A DNA stretch of 12,359 bases, from contig DATIXH010000475.1 of the NCBI GenBank assembly GCA_035518775.1, positions 1 to 12,359 on the forward strand. The letters run 5' to 3'. Shown in pieces: positions 1 through 7,880 of the stretch. Numbering within the stretch: the stretch's first letter is position 1; each line of letters begins with the position of its first letter. Source of the DNA: JBGPEQ01 sp035518775. Lineage in GTDB: Bacteria > Pseudomonadota > Alphaproteobacteria > Dongiales > Dongiaceae. The notes beneath the pieces were generated by a model. It worked only from the letters and a program-made list of their open reading frames with translations, did not search any database and was not told the DNA's origin. Both the position numbers and the translations under genes were made by a program.

Positions 1-5
1 ACGGC

Positions 6-66
6 CTCTCCCTTGCGTCCATAGGGGGGATTTGGTATTCCCCGGGCCGCCGGAACGCAAGGAGAG
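6..66. repeat. Imperfect inverted repeat upstream of tRNA-Leu
   Basis: Bases 6-18 (CTCTCCCTTGCGT) and 55-66 (ACGCAAGGAGAG) are complementary except for one extra C. A nested pair, GGGGA at 26-30 with TCCCC at 39-43, lies in the loop. The right arm can instead pair locally, as GGAG 61-64 with CTCC 71-74, so two mutually exclusive folds are possible. It may be the 3' end of an upstream unit, a dispersed repeat, or part of the tRNA leader; the cut at base 1 prevents a choice. No T-run follows, so it is not a classic terminator. No coding frame is recognisable in bases 1-86. Confidence 0.35.
13..41 (+). promoter_or_regulatory. Possible promoter of tRNA-Leu
   Basis: TTGCGT (13-18) and TATTCC (36-41) are separated by exactly 17 bp and followed by a GC-rich discriminator (CCCGGGCCGCC), as is common for stable-RNA promoters. 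Transcription would begin near 48, about 40 nt before the mature tRNA. Each hexamer has mismatches to the sigma-70 consensus, and the site overlaps the inverted repeat at 6-66, so this is tentative. Confidence 0.25.
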
Positions 67-86
67 CGGTCTCCGGCCTGCCCCAT

Positions 87-173
87 GCGGTCGTGGCGGA
101 ACTGGTAGACGCGCAAGCTTGAGGTGCTTGTGGGAGAAATCCCGTGGAGGTTCGAGTCCTCTCGACCGCACCA
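87..173 (+). tRNA. tRNA-Leu (anticodon GAG)
   Basis: This is a complete class II tRNA with encoded CCA. The acceptor stem pairs GCGGTCG (87-93) with CGACCGC (163-169), followed by discriminator A170 and CCA 171-173. The D stem is GCG/CGC with a GGTAGA-type loop. The anticodon stem pairs CAAGC with GCTTG around the loop TTGAGGT, giving anticodon GAG, which reads CUC and CUU. A long variable arm (GGGA/TCCC), typical of leucine tRNAs, precedes the T arm with its TTCGAGT loop. No T-rich terminator follows, and a TATAAT box for the next gene begins 37 bp downstream. Confidence 0.97.
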
Positions 174-186
174 TAGTGAGTTAACG

Positions 187-215
187 GTTTCTGGCCGCTA
201 GTCGGCCGCTATAAT
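187..215 (+). promoter_or_regulatory. Probable maeB promoter with a direct repeat in the spacer
   Basis: A perfect consensus -10, TATAAT, lies at 210-215, placing transcription start near 222 and the maeB start codon about 23 nt later. The matching -35 position (about 187-193, GTTTCT/TTTCTG) is poor, which suggests dependence on an activator or another sigma factor. The spacer carries an 8-bp direct repeat, GGCCGCTA at 193-200 and 204-211, with an 11-bp period (one helical turn). The second copy runs into the -10. This layout suits a regulator binding one face of the promoter, but no regulator is identified. Confidence 0.45.
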
Positions 216-244
216 CCGCCGCACAGGCATTGGGGGAGCGGCGG

Positions 245-2527
<2,283 letters not shown>

Positions 2528-2531
2528 CGGC

Positions 2532-3938
2532 GTGACCGATCTGCGTCCCGACGACCTGACCGACGCCGCCAGCGATCGCGAGGACGAGGAGGTCGCCTAC
2601 GGCGTCTCGCCGGAGACGGTGCAGACCGCGCGCGAGGCCCTCGAGGCCAAGCAGGGCCACATCGTGCGGGAGCTCGTGGAGGGCCTGCACGCCGCCGACG
2701 TCGCCGACCTGCTGGAGCAGCTGAACCCGGAAGAGCGCGAGCAGTTCCTCGCCTTCACCAGGGACGAGATCGAGGCCGAGACCCTCACCCACCTCGACGA
2801 GGATGTGCGTGAGGAAGTGCTCGACGCGCTCGGCCCGCAGGAGGTCGCGCAGGCCGTCAGCGAGCTGGACAGCGACGACGCCCTCGACGTGCTGGAGGAC
2901 CTGGACGAGGAGGCCAAGCAGAAGATCCTCGCGAGCGTGCCGGTCGAGGAGCGCGTCATCCTCGAGCAGGGCCTCACCTATCCGGAGGAGAGCGCCGGGC
3001 GGCTCATGCAGCGCAAGCTGGTGGCGGTGCCCTCCTACTGGACCGTCGGCGAGACCATCGACTTCCTGCGCGCCAGCGACGACCTGCCGGACGACTTCTA
3101 CGACCTCTTCATCGTCGACCCCGCCCACAAGCCGCTGGGCGCCGTGCCGCTCTCGCGGGCGATGCGGACGAGGCGGCCGGTGAAGCTGACGGAGATCATG
3201 GAGACCGACCTGCGCAGCATCCCCGTGGACCTCGACCGGGAGGAGGTGGCCTACATGTTCCGCCAGTACGCCCTGGCCTCGGCGCCGGTGGTGGACGAGG
3301 ACGGGCGGCTGGTCGGCGTGATCACCGTCGACGACGTCGTGCATGTCATCGAGGAGGAGACCGAGGAGGACCTGATGGGCCTCGGCGGCGTGGGCGAGAG
3401 CGATTTCCACGCCCCGCCGCTGATCACGGCCTGGCGGCGCATCCGCTGGCTGGTGGTGACGCTCATCAACACCCTGATCGCCTCGTCGGTGATCTCGCAG
3501 TTCGACGCCACCATCCAGCAGATCGTGGCGCTGGCCGTGCTGATGCCGATCGTGGCCGCCATGGGCGGCAACGCCGGCATGCAGGTGGTGACGGTGACCG
3601 TACGGGCACTTGCCACCCACGATCTCAGCCCGGGCAGCAACCTGCTGCGCGCCATCGGCAAGGAGATACTGGTGGCCGGCGTGAACGCCGCCGCCTTCGC
3701 CCTGATCATGGGCGGCGTCGCCTCGGCGTGGTTCCACGACTGGCATCTGGGCGCGGTGCTCGGCGCCGCCATGATCTTCAATATGATGTGGGCGGGCTTG
3801 GCCGGCACCCTGATCCCGCTCGCCGTCAACCACCTGGGCTGGGACCCGGCGGTGAGCGCGGGACCCTTCCTCACGACCACGACCGACGTGCTCGGATTCT
3901 TCTCCTTCCTCGGGCTGGCGACGCTGTTCCTGCTGTAG
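2532..3938 (+). CDS. mgtE: Magnesium transporter MgtE
   Basis: This is an inner-membrane Mg2+-selective channel, 468 residues, gated by cytoplasmic Mg2+. An acidic N-terminal MgtE domain (about 35-150, helical, rich in Glu and Asp) is followed by paired CBS domains (about 155-275). The C-terminal pore has five membrane segments, roughly at 305-325, 331-358, 378-400, 406-432 and 443-468. The pore signature PIVAAMGGNAGMQ begins at residue 339, and TTTTDVLGFF contains D452, equivalent to the conserved pore aspartate of the family. The start is GTG at 2532, 4 bp after the maeB stop; no better in-frame start exists before the conserved domain, and the ribosome site is weak, suggesting translational coupling. 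Pairing with maeB is notable because malic enzymes need Mg2+ or Mn2+, but that functional link is inference. Confidence 0.94.
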   Translation: MTDLRPDDLTDAASDREDEEVAYGVSPETVQTAREALEAKQGHIVRELVEGLHAADVADLLEQLNPEEREQFLAFTRDEIEAETLTHLDEDVREEVLDALGPQEVAQAVSELDSDDALDVLEDLDEEAKQKILASVPVEERVILEQGLTYPEESAGRLMQRKLVAVPSYWTVGETIDFLRASDDLPDDFYDLFIVDPAHKPLGAVPLSRAMRTRRPVKLTEIMETDLRSIPVDLDREEVAYMFRQYALASAPVVDEDGRLVGVITVDDVVHVIEEETEEDLMGLGGVGESDFHAPPLITAWRRIRWLVVTLINTLIASSVISQFDATIQQIVALAVLMPIVAAMGGNAGMQVVTVTVRALATHDLSPGSNLLRAIGKEILVAGVNAAAFALIMGGVASAWFHDWHLGAVLGAAMIFNMMWAGLAGTLIPLAVNHLGWDPAVSAGPFLTTTTDVLGFFSFLGLATLFLL

Positions 3939-4099
3939 GGGCGAGGCGAAGGCCAAGGTATCATCTCTTCCGAAAGGAAGGGGGTGCCTCGAAAACTCGA
4001 AATTCAAGGCTATCGTCTTCTGCGTAAATCGCGGCGTCGTGTTCCGCATCCTGCCGCAGAACCGGCGCGCACCGAGTAGGAGTCAGGTGACGCGCCCAC
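3939..4099. other. Intergenic region after mgtE, no gene seen
   Basis: The stretch is visibly lower in GC than mgtE and holds no credible coding frame. A small hairpin, CTTCC (3967-3971)-GAAA-GGAAG (3976-3980), has a GNRA tetraloop but is followed by G rather than T residues, so it is at best a weak or processed 3' end for the maeB-mgtE transcript. Further on, TCGA-AAAC-TCGA is a short dyad. No clear intrinsic terminator is visible. Confidence 0.4.
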
Positions 4100-4113
4100 T
4101 TGACGCAGATCAA
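4100..4113 (+). promoter_or_regulatory. FNR/FixK-type binding site
   Basis: TTGACGCAGATCAA matches the TTGA-N6-TCAA dyad of the Crp/Fnr family (FNR, Anr, FixK) and differs from the core TTGAT-N4-ATCAA at one base. Its centre is at 4106.5. If used as a class II activator site at -41.5, transcription would start near 4148, 17 nt before the ATG of the small membrane protein at 4165 and ahead of the hemerythrin-like gene at 4339. The expected -10 zone (about 4136-4142, ACATTTG) is weak, as activator-dependent promoters often are. The dyad is seen directly; the regulation is inferred. Confidence 0.6.
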
Positions 4114-4164
4114 GGCCGATCGCGTGGATTCGCGGACATTTGAACCGCGAAGCGGGCGGCTGTC

Positions 4165-4278
4165 ATGGAAGACTCTCTGCGCGATCTCCTGCAGGCGAAC
4201 ATCGCTGCCGTCGTGCTTCTCGCGGTCGGCGTCCTGCTGACTTTCCCGCCCTCCGTGGATCTGTTGCGAGGGAGGTAG
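4165..4278 (+). CDS. Small single-pass membrane protein (37 aa), unrecognised
   Basis: An ATG-to-TAG frame of 37 codons gives a polar N-terminal helix (MEDSLRDLLQAN), a continuous hydrophobic segment at residues 13-28 (IAAVVLLAVGVLLTFP), and a short tail ending in LLRGR, which would keep the C-terminus cytoplasmic if positive-inside holds. I do not recognise a family. A GC-rich purine stretch, GCGGGCGG, lies just upstream as a weak ribosome site. Support is positional: it sits about 17 nt after the start predicted from the FNR-type box and 60 bp before the hemerythrin-like gene. It resembles the small accessory membrane peptides found with respiratory or ion-transport complexes, but no function can be assigned. 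It could be a chance frame. Confidence 0.4.
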   Translation: MEDSLRDLLQANIAAVVLLAVGVLLTFPPSVDLLRGR

Positions 4279-4338
4279 CGAGCGCCGATCGATCGCTTCA
4301 GCGATTGCTTCTGCACAACCCGCGCATGGCAGGCCGAT

Positions 4339-4887
4339 ATGGTTCAGATCATCGATCAACTCGGTCGCGATCACCGCAACCTGCGCCTGCTCCTCGATAT
4401 CGTCGAGGAGGAGGCGAATGCCTATCGCAAAGGCCGCACTCCGGATTTCGATCTGTTACGGCTGATCGCAGAATATTCTTTGCACTATCCTGACCTTGTT
4501 CATCATCCGAAGGAGAACCTGATCTTCGAACGACTCGTCGTCCGCGATCCCGGCGCTGCGGAAGTCGTCGGCGACCTGATTGCGGAGCACAGAAAGCTCG
4601 CCGAACTGACGCGCAGGTTCGCGGCGGCAATGAGCAACGCGGCCCGCGACGTCGAGCTGCCGCGCGAGTGGCTCGACGCGCTTGCGAGGGAATATCTCCA
4701 GGCCAATCGATTGCATATGCAGTTCGAGGAGCAGTACTTCCTGCCGCGCGCAATGGCCGCGCTCACGGAGGAGGATTGGCTCGCCATCGACGAGAATCTC
4801 TCCTACGCCGGTGATCCGGTTTTCGGAGAAAAGGTGGCCGAAGCCTATCTGTATCTTCACGACAGGATACTAAGGCTCCGCGGGTAG
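4339..4887 (+). CDS. Hemerythrin-like (HHE cation-binding) protein
   Basis: This soluble 182-residue protein is predicted to be a four-helix bundle holding a non-heme di-iron site. Candidate ligands are D11/H12 (GRDHRNL), H49, H55/H56 and E59 in HYPDLVHHPKENLIF, H84 in IAEHRKL, and H126 with E130 in NRLHMQFEEQYFLP. This follows the H...HxxxE...H...HxxxE pattern of the family. Bacterial members bind O2, sense redox state or NO, or protect iron-sulfur centres; which applies here cannot be read from sequence. ATG 4339 is preferred because the family begins just before the first His motif; GGCAGG at 4328-4333 is a modest ribosome site. A stem, ATCGC-TTCA-GCGAT (4292-4305), lies between it and the 37-residue peptide. 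An FNR/FixK-type box 226 bp upstream fits an oxygen-related role. Confidence 0.88.
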   Translation: MVQIIDQLGRDHRNLRLLLDIVEEEANAYRKGRTPDFDLLRLIAEYSLHYPDLVHHPKENLIFERLVVRDPGAAEVVGDLIAEHRKLAELTRRFAAAMSNAARDVELPREWLDALAREYLQANRLHMQFEEQYFLPRAMAALTEEDWLAIDENLSYAGDPVFGEKVAEAYLYLHDRILRLRG

Positions 4888-4969
4888 GGCGCGTCTCGTG
4901 CCCGTGCAGGTCGATGCGCCCTCCTGGATGCGGCGTAAGGTCCGCCTCCGTCGGCGAGGCCCGGCGCCG

Positions 4970-5195
4970 TTGATTCCGGCGCTGCGGACGCTGCGCGGCG
5001 ACGTGCCGGTCATCATGATCAGCGGCGGCTCGATGGGTCCCCGGCGCGCCGGCGACGCCCGCGATCGGGACTATCTGCGGATCGCCGCCGAGATGGGGGC
5101 GGCCCAGACCCTCGCCAAGCCCTTCAACACGCGCGAGCTCCACCACGCTGGTCGCCGAGGTTCTGGCCGATCCCAACCCCTGGCACCCGCACTGA
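4970..5195 (+). pseudogene. Truncated, frameshifted response-regulator receiver remnant
   Basis: From 4970 the frame reads as the second half of a CheY-like receiver: LIPALRTLRGDVPVIMISGG, then DYLRIAAEMGAAQTLAKPFNTREL. The SGG corresponds to the conserved Ser/Thr region, and the K of LAKPF to the conserved lysine. The first half, with the acidic pair and the phosphoacceptor aspartate, is missing: residues coded from 4898 are Arg-rich and unrelated. An extra C near 5138-5141 breaks the frame. Reading on one base later restores TTLVAEVLADPNPWHPH and a TGA at 5193-5195, the expected end of such a protein. Two independent lesions indicate a decayed gene. It lies between the hemerythrin-like gene and the orphan kinase at 5817; a former partnership with that kinase is speculative. 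Confidence 0.75.
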
Positions 5196-5216
5196 AGGGC
5201 TTCCCCGGGATCCTTT

Positions 5217-5234
5217 TGTGGCCAAAATGCCACA
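5217..5234. promoter_or_regulatory. Operator-like dyad TGTGGC-N6-GCCACA
   Basis: TGTGGC (5217-5222) and GCCACA (5229-5234) form a perfect dyad around CAAAAT. It starts 22 bp after the stop of the response-regulator remnant. It may be an operator or a weak hairpin. It is the first of three dyads with 6-bp arms and a 6-bp spacer in the 5196-5816 gap. No matching regulator is recognised. Confidence 0.4.
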
Positions 5235-5248
5235 GCAAGCGACAATCC

Positions 5249-5266
5249 GGCACCCGAATCGGTGCC
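5249..5266. promoter_or_regulatory. Dyad GGCACC-N6-GGTGCC
   Basis: GGCACC (5249-5254) and GGTGCC (5261-5266) are perfectly complementary across CGAATC, 14 bp after the previous dyad and followed by ATTAACC. With arms of the same length and spacing it may be a second, non-identical binding site or a small RNA hairpin. The sequence alone does not decide. Confidence 0.3.
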
Positions 5267-5307
5267 ATTAACCGAGCAGCAAGGCGGACACGGCAGAGTC
5301 CGCTCGC

Positions 5308-5458
5308 GCGTTAAGAAACCTCAGATAACGCCTGCGGCCCCGCCATTCCCCCCGGCGGGGCTTTCTCTTTTCCGGCCGGCCCCCCCCCGCCAGATTTCCT
5401 GTTCGCAGCGGCCGCAGCGGTAAGCCTGCGTTAACCACGTCCGTTTACCATGCCTGCG
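5308..5458 (+). repeat. Duplicated motif GCGTTAA-N15/17-GCCTGCG
   Basis: GCGTTAA (5308-5314), 15 bp, then GCCTGCG (5330-5336) directly precedes the first terminator. GCGTTAA (5428-5434), 17 bp, then GCCTGCG (5452-5458) precedes the second, about 30 bp before its stem. A further GCCTGCGTT at 5424-5432 overlaps the second GCGTTAA, making a 9-bp direct repeat with a 28-bp period against 5452-5460. Together with the shared terminator stem this looks like a diverged tandem duplication of a small non-coding unit. Confidence 0.4.
5337..5371 (+). terminator. Rho-independent terminator 1
   Basis: GCCCCGCC (5337-5344) pairs perfectly with GGCGGGGC (5354-5361) across a 9-nt loop and is followed by TTTCTCTTTT (5362-5371). 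It lies about 140 bp past the response-regulator remnant. It could end the hemerythrin-region transcript or a short non-coding RNA starting in the 5230-5310 region. Confidence 0.85.
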
Positions 5459-5488
5459 TTGACTTGCGTTGTTTCCCTCTCGCAAACC

Positions 5489-5518
5489 TGCCCCGCCCTC
5501 TGCGGCGGGGCATTTTTT
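5489..5518 (+). terminator. Rho-independent terminator 2
   Basis: TGCCCCGCC (5489-5497) pairs with GGCGGGGCA (5504-5512) over the loop CTCTGC, followed by six T residues (5513-5518). The eight-base stem core is identical to terminator 1. No protein gene lies between the two terminators, so this one must be a backup or must end a separate short transcript of roughly 50-120 nt. Confidence 0.88.
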
Positions 5519-5616
5519 GACATTCGCGTCAGGCAGTGCGCGCCCCGGGGGCGGCCGACAGCTTCACAGCAGATGCCGGAAAGGGCGTGCGTACAGCGCG
5601 TCCCCTGCAGCGTCTT

Positions 5617-5634
5617 CTAGGTATCGAAACCTAG
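5617..5634. promoter_or_regulatory. Operator-like dyad CTAGGT-N6-ACCTAG
   Basis: CTAGGT (5617-5622) and ACCTAG (5629-5634) form a perfect 18-bp dyad around ATCGAA, within otherwise GC-rich DNA about 185 bp upstream of the kinase ATG. CTAG is rare in many bacterial genomes, so two copies in one dyad are conspicuous. The 6-6-6 geometry resembles operators of dimeric helix-turn-helix proteins such as LuxR-type regulators. No binding protein is implied by the neighbours. Confidence 0.4.
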
Positions 5635-5781
5635 GCCGGTCGGCGCCCGGCGGCGTCGCAGCGATCTTCGCAAGGAGCCGGCCGCACCGGGAGCCGTTAC
5701 GAGCGGGAGGGGCCTGCGGGGCGCCTGGCCGGCCTCCCGGCCGCCGGCAGCTTTGGCTTCCCGCGGCGCACCCGAACGCGT

Positions 5782-5803
5782 TACAATGCCCCAAAGTGGG
5801 GCA
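5782..5803 (+). promoter_or_regulatory. Candidate -10 and overlapping hairpin before the kinase gene
   Basis: TACAAT (5782-5787) is a good -10 hexamer, but no fair -35 lies 16-18 bp upstream. Its last base begins the inverted repeat TGCCCC (5787-5792)-AAAGT-GGGGCA (5798-5803), which would fall at the transcription start or within the leader, 13 nt before the ATG at 5817. It may be an operator overlapping the promoter or a short leader hairpin near the ribosome site. It is not a terminator, because A residues rather than T residues follow. Confidence 0.35.
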
Positions 5804-5816
5804 AAAAGGCGGAGGC

Positions 5817-7238
5817 ATGACCACCATCGCGCGGCAGCTATGGCGAAGTGTCGGCCGGCGTCAGCCCGGGCTGCTGGCGGCGGTGACGGCGATCGTCGGC
5901 ATCTCCCTGTCTTTTGCCGCCTACGTCCTCATCCGCAGCTCCGATCACAGCCCCGCGGCCGAGTCGGTGTGGCAGGAGTTCAACCGCGACCTCGGCGACC
6001 AGCGGCTGTGGCTGGCGGTGATCGTGCTGCTGGTGGGAGTGCTGCTGACGGGGGCGTTGGCGCAGGCGGTGCAGACGGCCGCCCGCCTCCGGCGGGCGCT
6101 CGACGAGCAGCGGCGCAGCGAGCAGCTCCTGCGCGACAGCGAGGCCCGCTTCCGCAGCTTCATGGAGCATGCTCCGGTCGAGATGGTGGTGAAGGACCTG
6201 GACGGCCGCATCCGGATGGTGAGCCGGGCCGTGGAGCAGATCTGGGGCCGCTCGGCCGCCGAGCTGCTGGGGCGGCGGACTTCCGATATCGCCGATAGCC
6301 CGAGCGCGTCGGTCGTGGAGGAGATGGACCGCGAAGTCATCACGACCGGCCGGATGGTGGCGCGGGAGATCTATTTCGCCGGCTGGCAGAGCGAATGGGC
6401 CTATGCCGTGAAGTTCCCGATCAAGGATGCGCTCGGCCGGGTGGTTGCCGTCGGCAGCGTGGCCCTCAACATCGACGAGCAGAAGCGGGTGGAGAAGGAG
6501 CTCGTGCGCGCCAAGGAGGAGGCCGAGCTCGCCAACCGGGCCAAGAGCCAGTTCCTGGCCAATATGAGCCACGAGCTGCGCACCCCGCTGAATGCCATCA
6601 TCGGCTTCTCCGAGGTCATCCGCGACGAGATGTACGGGCCGGCCGGTTCCGAGCGGTACCTGCGCTACGCCGCCGACATCCGGGAAAGCGGCGGCCATCT
6701 CCTGGGCATCGTCAACAGCATCCTCGACATGTCGAAGATCGAGGCCGGTATCTTCGAGCTGAACGAGGGTCCCTGCGACATCGGCGAACTGATCGAGGCG
6801 GCGGTGCGCATGGTCGGGGACCGCGCGCAGCAGTCGGGCGTGGCGCTCGAGCAGCAGGTGGAGGCCGGGCTGCCGGTGCTGCAGGCGGACGAGCGGGTGC
6901 TGAAGCAAGCGATCCTCAATCTCCTGAGCAACGCGGTGAAGTTCACGGGGAGCGGCGGGCGGGTCACCATCACCGCGGAGCGCGGGGCGGGCGGCGGCCT
7001 GTGCGTCCGGGTGCTCGATACCGGGATCGGCATCCCGGAGGAGGACCTGGCGAATGTGTTTGACCGCTTCAGCCAAGTCGAGAACTCCTACACCCGGAAG
7101 TACGGCGGCACGGGTCTCGGCCTGCACCTAACCAAGAAGCTGGTGGAGCTGCACGGCGGGACGGTCGAGATCGCCAGCACGGAAGGCGCCGGCACTGCCG
7201 TGACGGTCAACCTGCCCGCCGAGCGTTGGCAGGCGTAG
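5817..7238 (+). CDS. Membrane PAS-domain sensor histidine kinase
   Basis: This 473-residue inner-membrane kinase has two membrane segments (about 18-39 and 64-87) enclosing a periplasmic loop of only about 25 residues. A helical linker, a PAS domain (about 108-220, FRSFMEHAPVEMVVKDLDG onward) and a dimerisation domain follow. H252 in SHELRTPLNAIIGFSEV is the phosphorylated histidine. The ATPase domain shows the N box with N368 (LNLLSNAVKFT), DTGIGIP with D401, the F box FDRFSQVE, and GGTGLGLHLTKKL. The tiny periplasmic loop suggests sensing by the PAS domain or the membrane. ATG 5817 is chosen over upstream in-frame starts because it follows GGCGGAGG and the non-coding leader. No intact response regulator is adjacent; the remnant at 4970-5195 is the only receiver sequence nearby. 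Confidence 0.93.
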   Translation: MTTIARQLWRSVGRRQPGLLAAVTAIVGISLSFAAYVLIRSSDHSPAAESVWQEFNRDLGDQRLWLAVIVLLVGVLLTGALAQAVQTAARLRRALDEQRRSEQLLRDSEARFRSFMEHAPVEMVVKDLDGRIRMVSRAVEQIWGRSAAELLGRRTSDIADSPSASVVEEMDREVITTGRMVAREIYFAGWQSEWAYAVKFPIKDALGRVVAVGSVALNIDEQKRVEKELVRAKEEAELANRAKSQFLANMSHELRTPLNAIIGFSEVIRDEMYGPAGSERYLRYAADIRESGGHLLGIVNSILDMSKIEAGIFELNEGPCDIGELIEAAVRMVGDRAQQSGVALEQQVEAGLPVLQADERVLKQAILNLLSNAVKFTGSGGRVTITAERGAGGGLCVRVLDTGIGIPEEDLANVFDRFSQVENSYTRKYGGTGLGLHLTKKLVELHGGTVEIASTEGAGTAVTVNLPAERWQA

Positions 7239-7283
7239 AAACGGACGCGCGATTTTCTTTTCCCGTCGACGGCCGTCTATGCT

Positions 7284-7310
7284 GGAATAGATTCAATCGC
7301 AGGGCTGTTT
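7284..7310 (+). promoter_or_regulatory. Candidate ECF-type promoter of the sigma/anti-sigma pair
   Basis: GGAAT (7284-7288), 17 bp, then TGTTT (7306-7310) resembles the GGAAC-N16/17-CGTT form used by many ECF sigma factors, with one mismatch in each half. Transcription would start near 7316, giving a leader of about 15 nt that contains the GGAAGGG ribosome site. ECF genes often drive their own promoter, which would make this an autoregulatory element. A CGTCTA hexamer lies just upstream (7274-7279), but with no GGAAC at the right distance. Confidence 0.3.
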
Positions 7311-7330
7311 AACCGCCGAGCGGAAGGGCG

Positions 7331-7879
7331 ATGGGCGAGGCCGAGGAAGCAGCGTTCCGGTCCGAGATGGTGGCGCTGTTGCCGCGGCTGCGGCGGTTCG
7401 GCTGCAGCCTGACGGGGACGCTCGAGCTGGCCGACGAACTGGTGCAGGCGGCCTGCGAGCGCGCCCTGCAGCGCTTCCATCAGTGGGTGCCGGGTTCGCG
7501 GCTGGATAGCTGGCTGTATACGATCATGCATTCGATCTGGTGCAACGAGATTCGCTCCCGCCGCGTCCGCCAGGGGAGCGGGCGCGTCGACCCCGAGAGC
7601 CTGGTCGACGCCGGCGTGGAATCGCAGTTGGGCGCACGGCTCATGCTCAGCAAGGTCGACCGGATCGTCGCCCGCCTGCCGGAGGAGCAGCGGGCGGTGC
7701 TGCTCTTGGTGTGCGCCGAAGGGCTCAGCTACAAGGAGGCCGCCGCGGCGCTCGACATTCCGATCGGGACGGTGATGAGCCGGCTGGCGCGGGCGCGGCT
7801 GGCGGTGACCGAGGGTTTGCACGGCGCGGCGGCGGGCGCGGCCCGCGGCGCGGCACAGCTCTCGGGCGGGAGCGCCTGA
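7331..7879 (+). CDS. ECF-type RNA polymerase sigma factor
   Basis: This 182-residue group 4 sigma factor has only regions 2 and 4. Region 2 (about 14-80) runs LLPRLRRFGCSLTGTLELADELVQ through SWLYTIMHSIWCNEIRSRRVR, with the aromatic-rich -10 recognition helix. Region 4 (about 110-163) shows LPEEQRAVLLLVCAEGLSYKEAAAALDIPIGTVMSRLARAR, the helix-turn-helix that reads -35. GGAAGGG (7322-7328) is a good ribosome site before ATG 7331. The anti-sigma gene starts one base after its stop, the usual arrangement for a factor held inactive at the membrane until a signal arrives. The Ala/Gly-rich tail after residue 163 is not conserved family sequence. It is not evidently EcfG, since NepR and PhyR genes are absent here. 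Confidence 0.92.
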   Translation: MGEAEEAAFRSEMVALLPRLRRFGCSLTGTLELADELVQAACERALQRFHQWVPGSRLDSWLYTIMHSIWCNEIRSRRVRQGSGRVDPESLVDAGVESQLGARLMLSKVDRIVARLPEEQRAVLLLVCAEGLSYKEAAAALDIPIGTVMSRLARARLAVTEGLHGAAAGAARGAAQLSGGSA

Positions 7880-7880
7880 C

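Larger units (their letters stand above)
5519..5816. other. Non-coding leader region of the histidine kinase
   Basis: This 298-bp stretch follows terminator 2. A frame continuous with the kinase stays open through it, but that frame also translates terminator 2 and shows no conserved protein character, so I treat it as non-coding. It holds a dyad at 5617-5634, a GC-rich foldback near 5727-5750 (GGCCGG/CCGGCC type), and the candidate -10 plus hairpin just before the kinase start. No other gene or RNA is recognisable. Confidence 0.55.

Noticed and set aside
3967..3980. CTTCC-GAAA-GGAAG hairpin as the mgtE terminator
   Set aside because: It is followed by G residues rather than a T-run and is only five pairs long, so it is not called as an intrinsic terminator.
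3961..4374. 137-codon minus-strand frame in the lower-GC gap
   Set aside because: It has no recognisable domain and crosses the FNR-type box, the small peptide frame and the hemerythrin start. The plus-strand features explain the region better.
5459..5487. TTGACT as the -35 of a promoter before terminator 2
   Set aside because: At 17 bp spacing the -10 would be GCAAAC, a poor match, and the start would fall inside the terminator stem.
5469..5816. N-terminal extension of the histidine kinase by 116 residues
   Set aside because: The extension would translate terminator 2 and the leader dyads and shows no domain. ATG 5817 has a purine-rich ribosome site and fits the expected membrane-first architecture.
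5838..7127. Minus-strand frame opposite the histidine kinase
   Set aside because: Shadow of the kinase gene; no conserved motif and an atypical amino-acid composition.
7331..7879. Identification of the sigma factor as EcfG, the general stress sigma factor
   Set aside because: EcfG is normally next to nepR and phyR; here the partner is a transmembrane anti-sigma factor, so only a general ECF call is justified.
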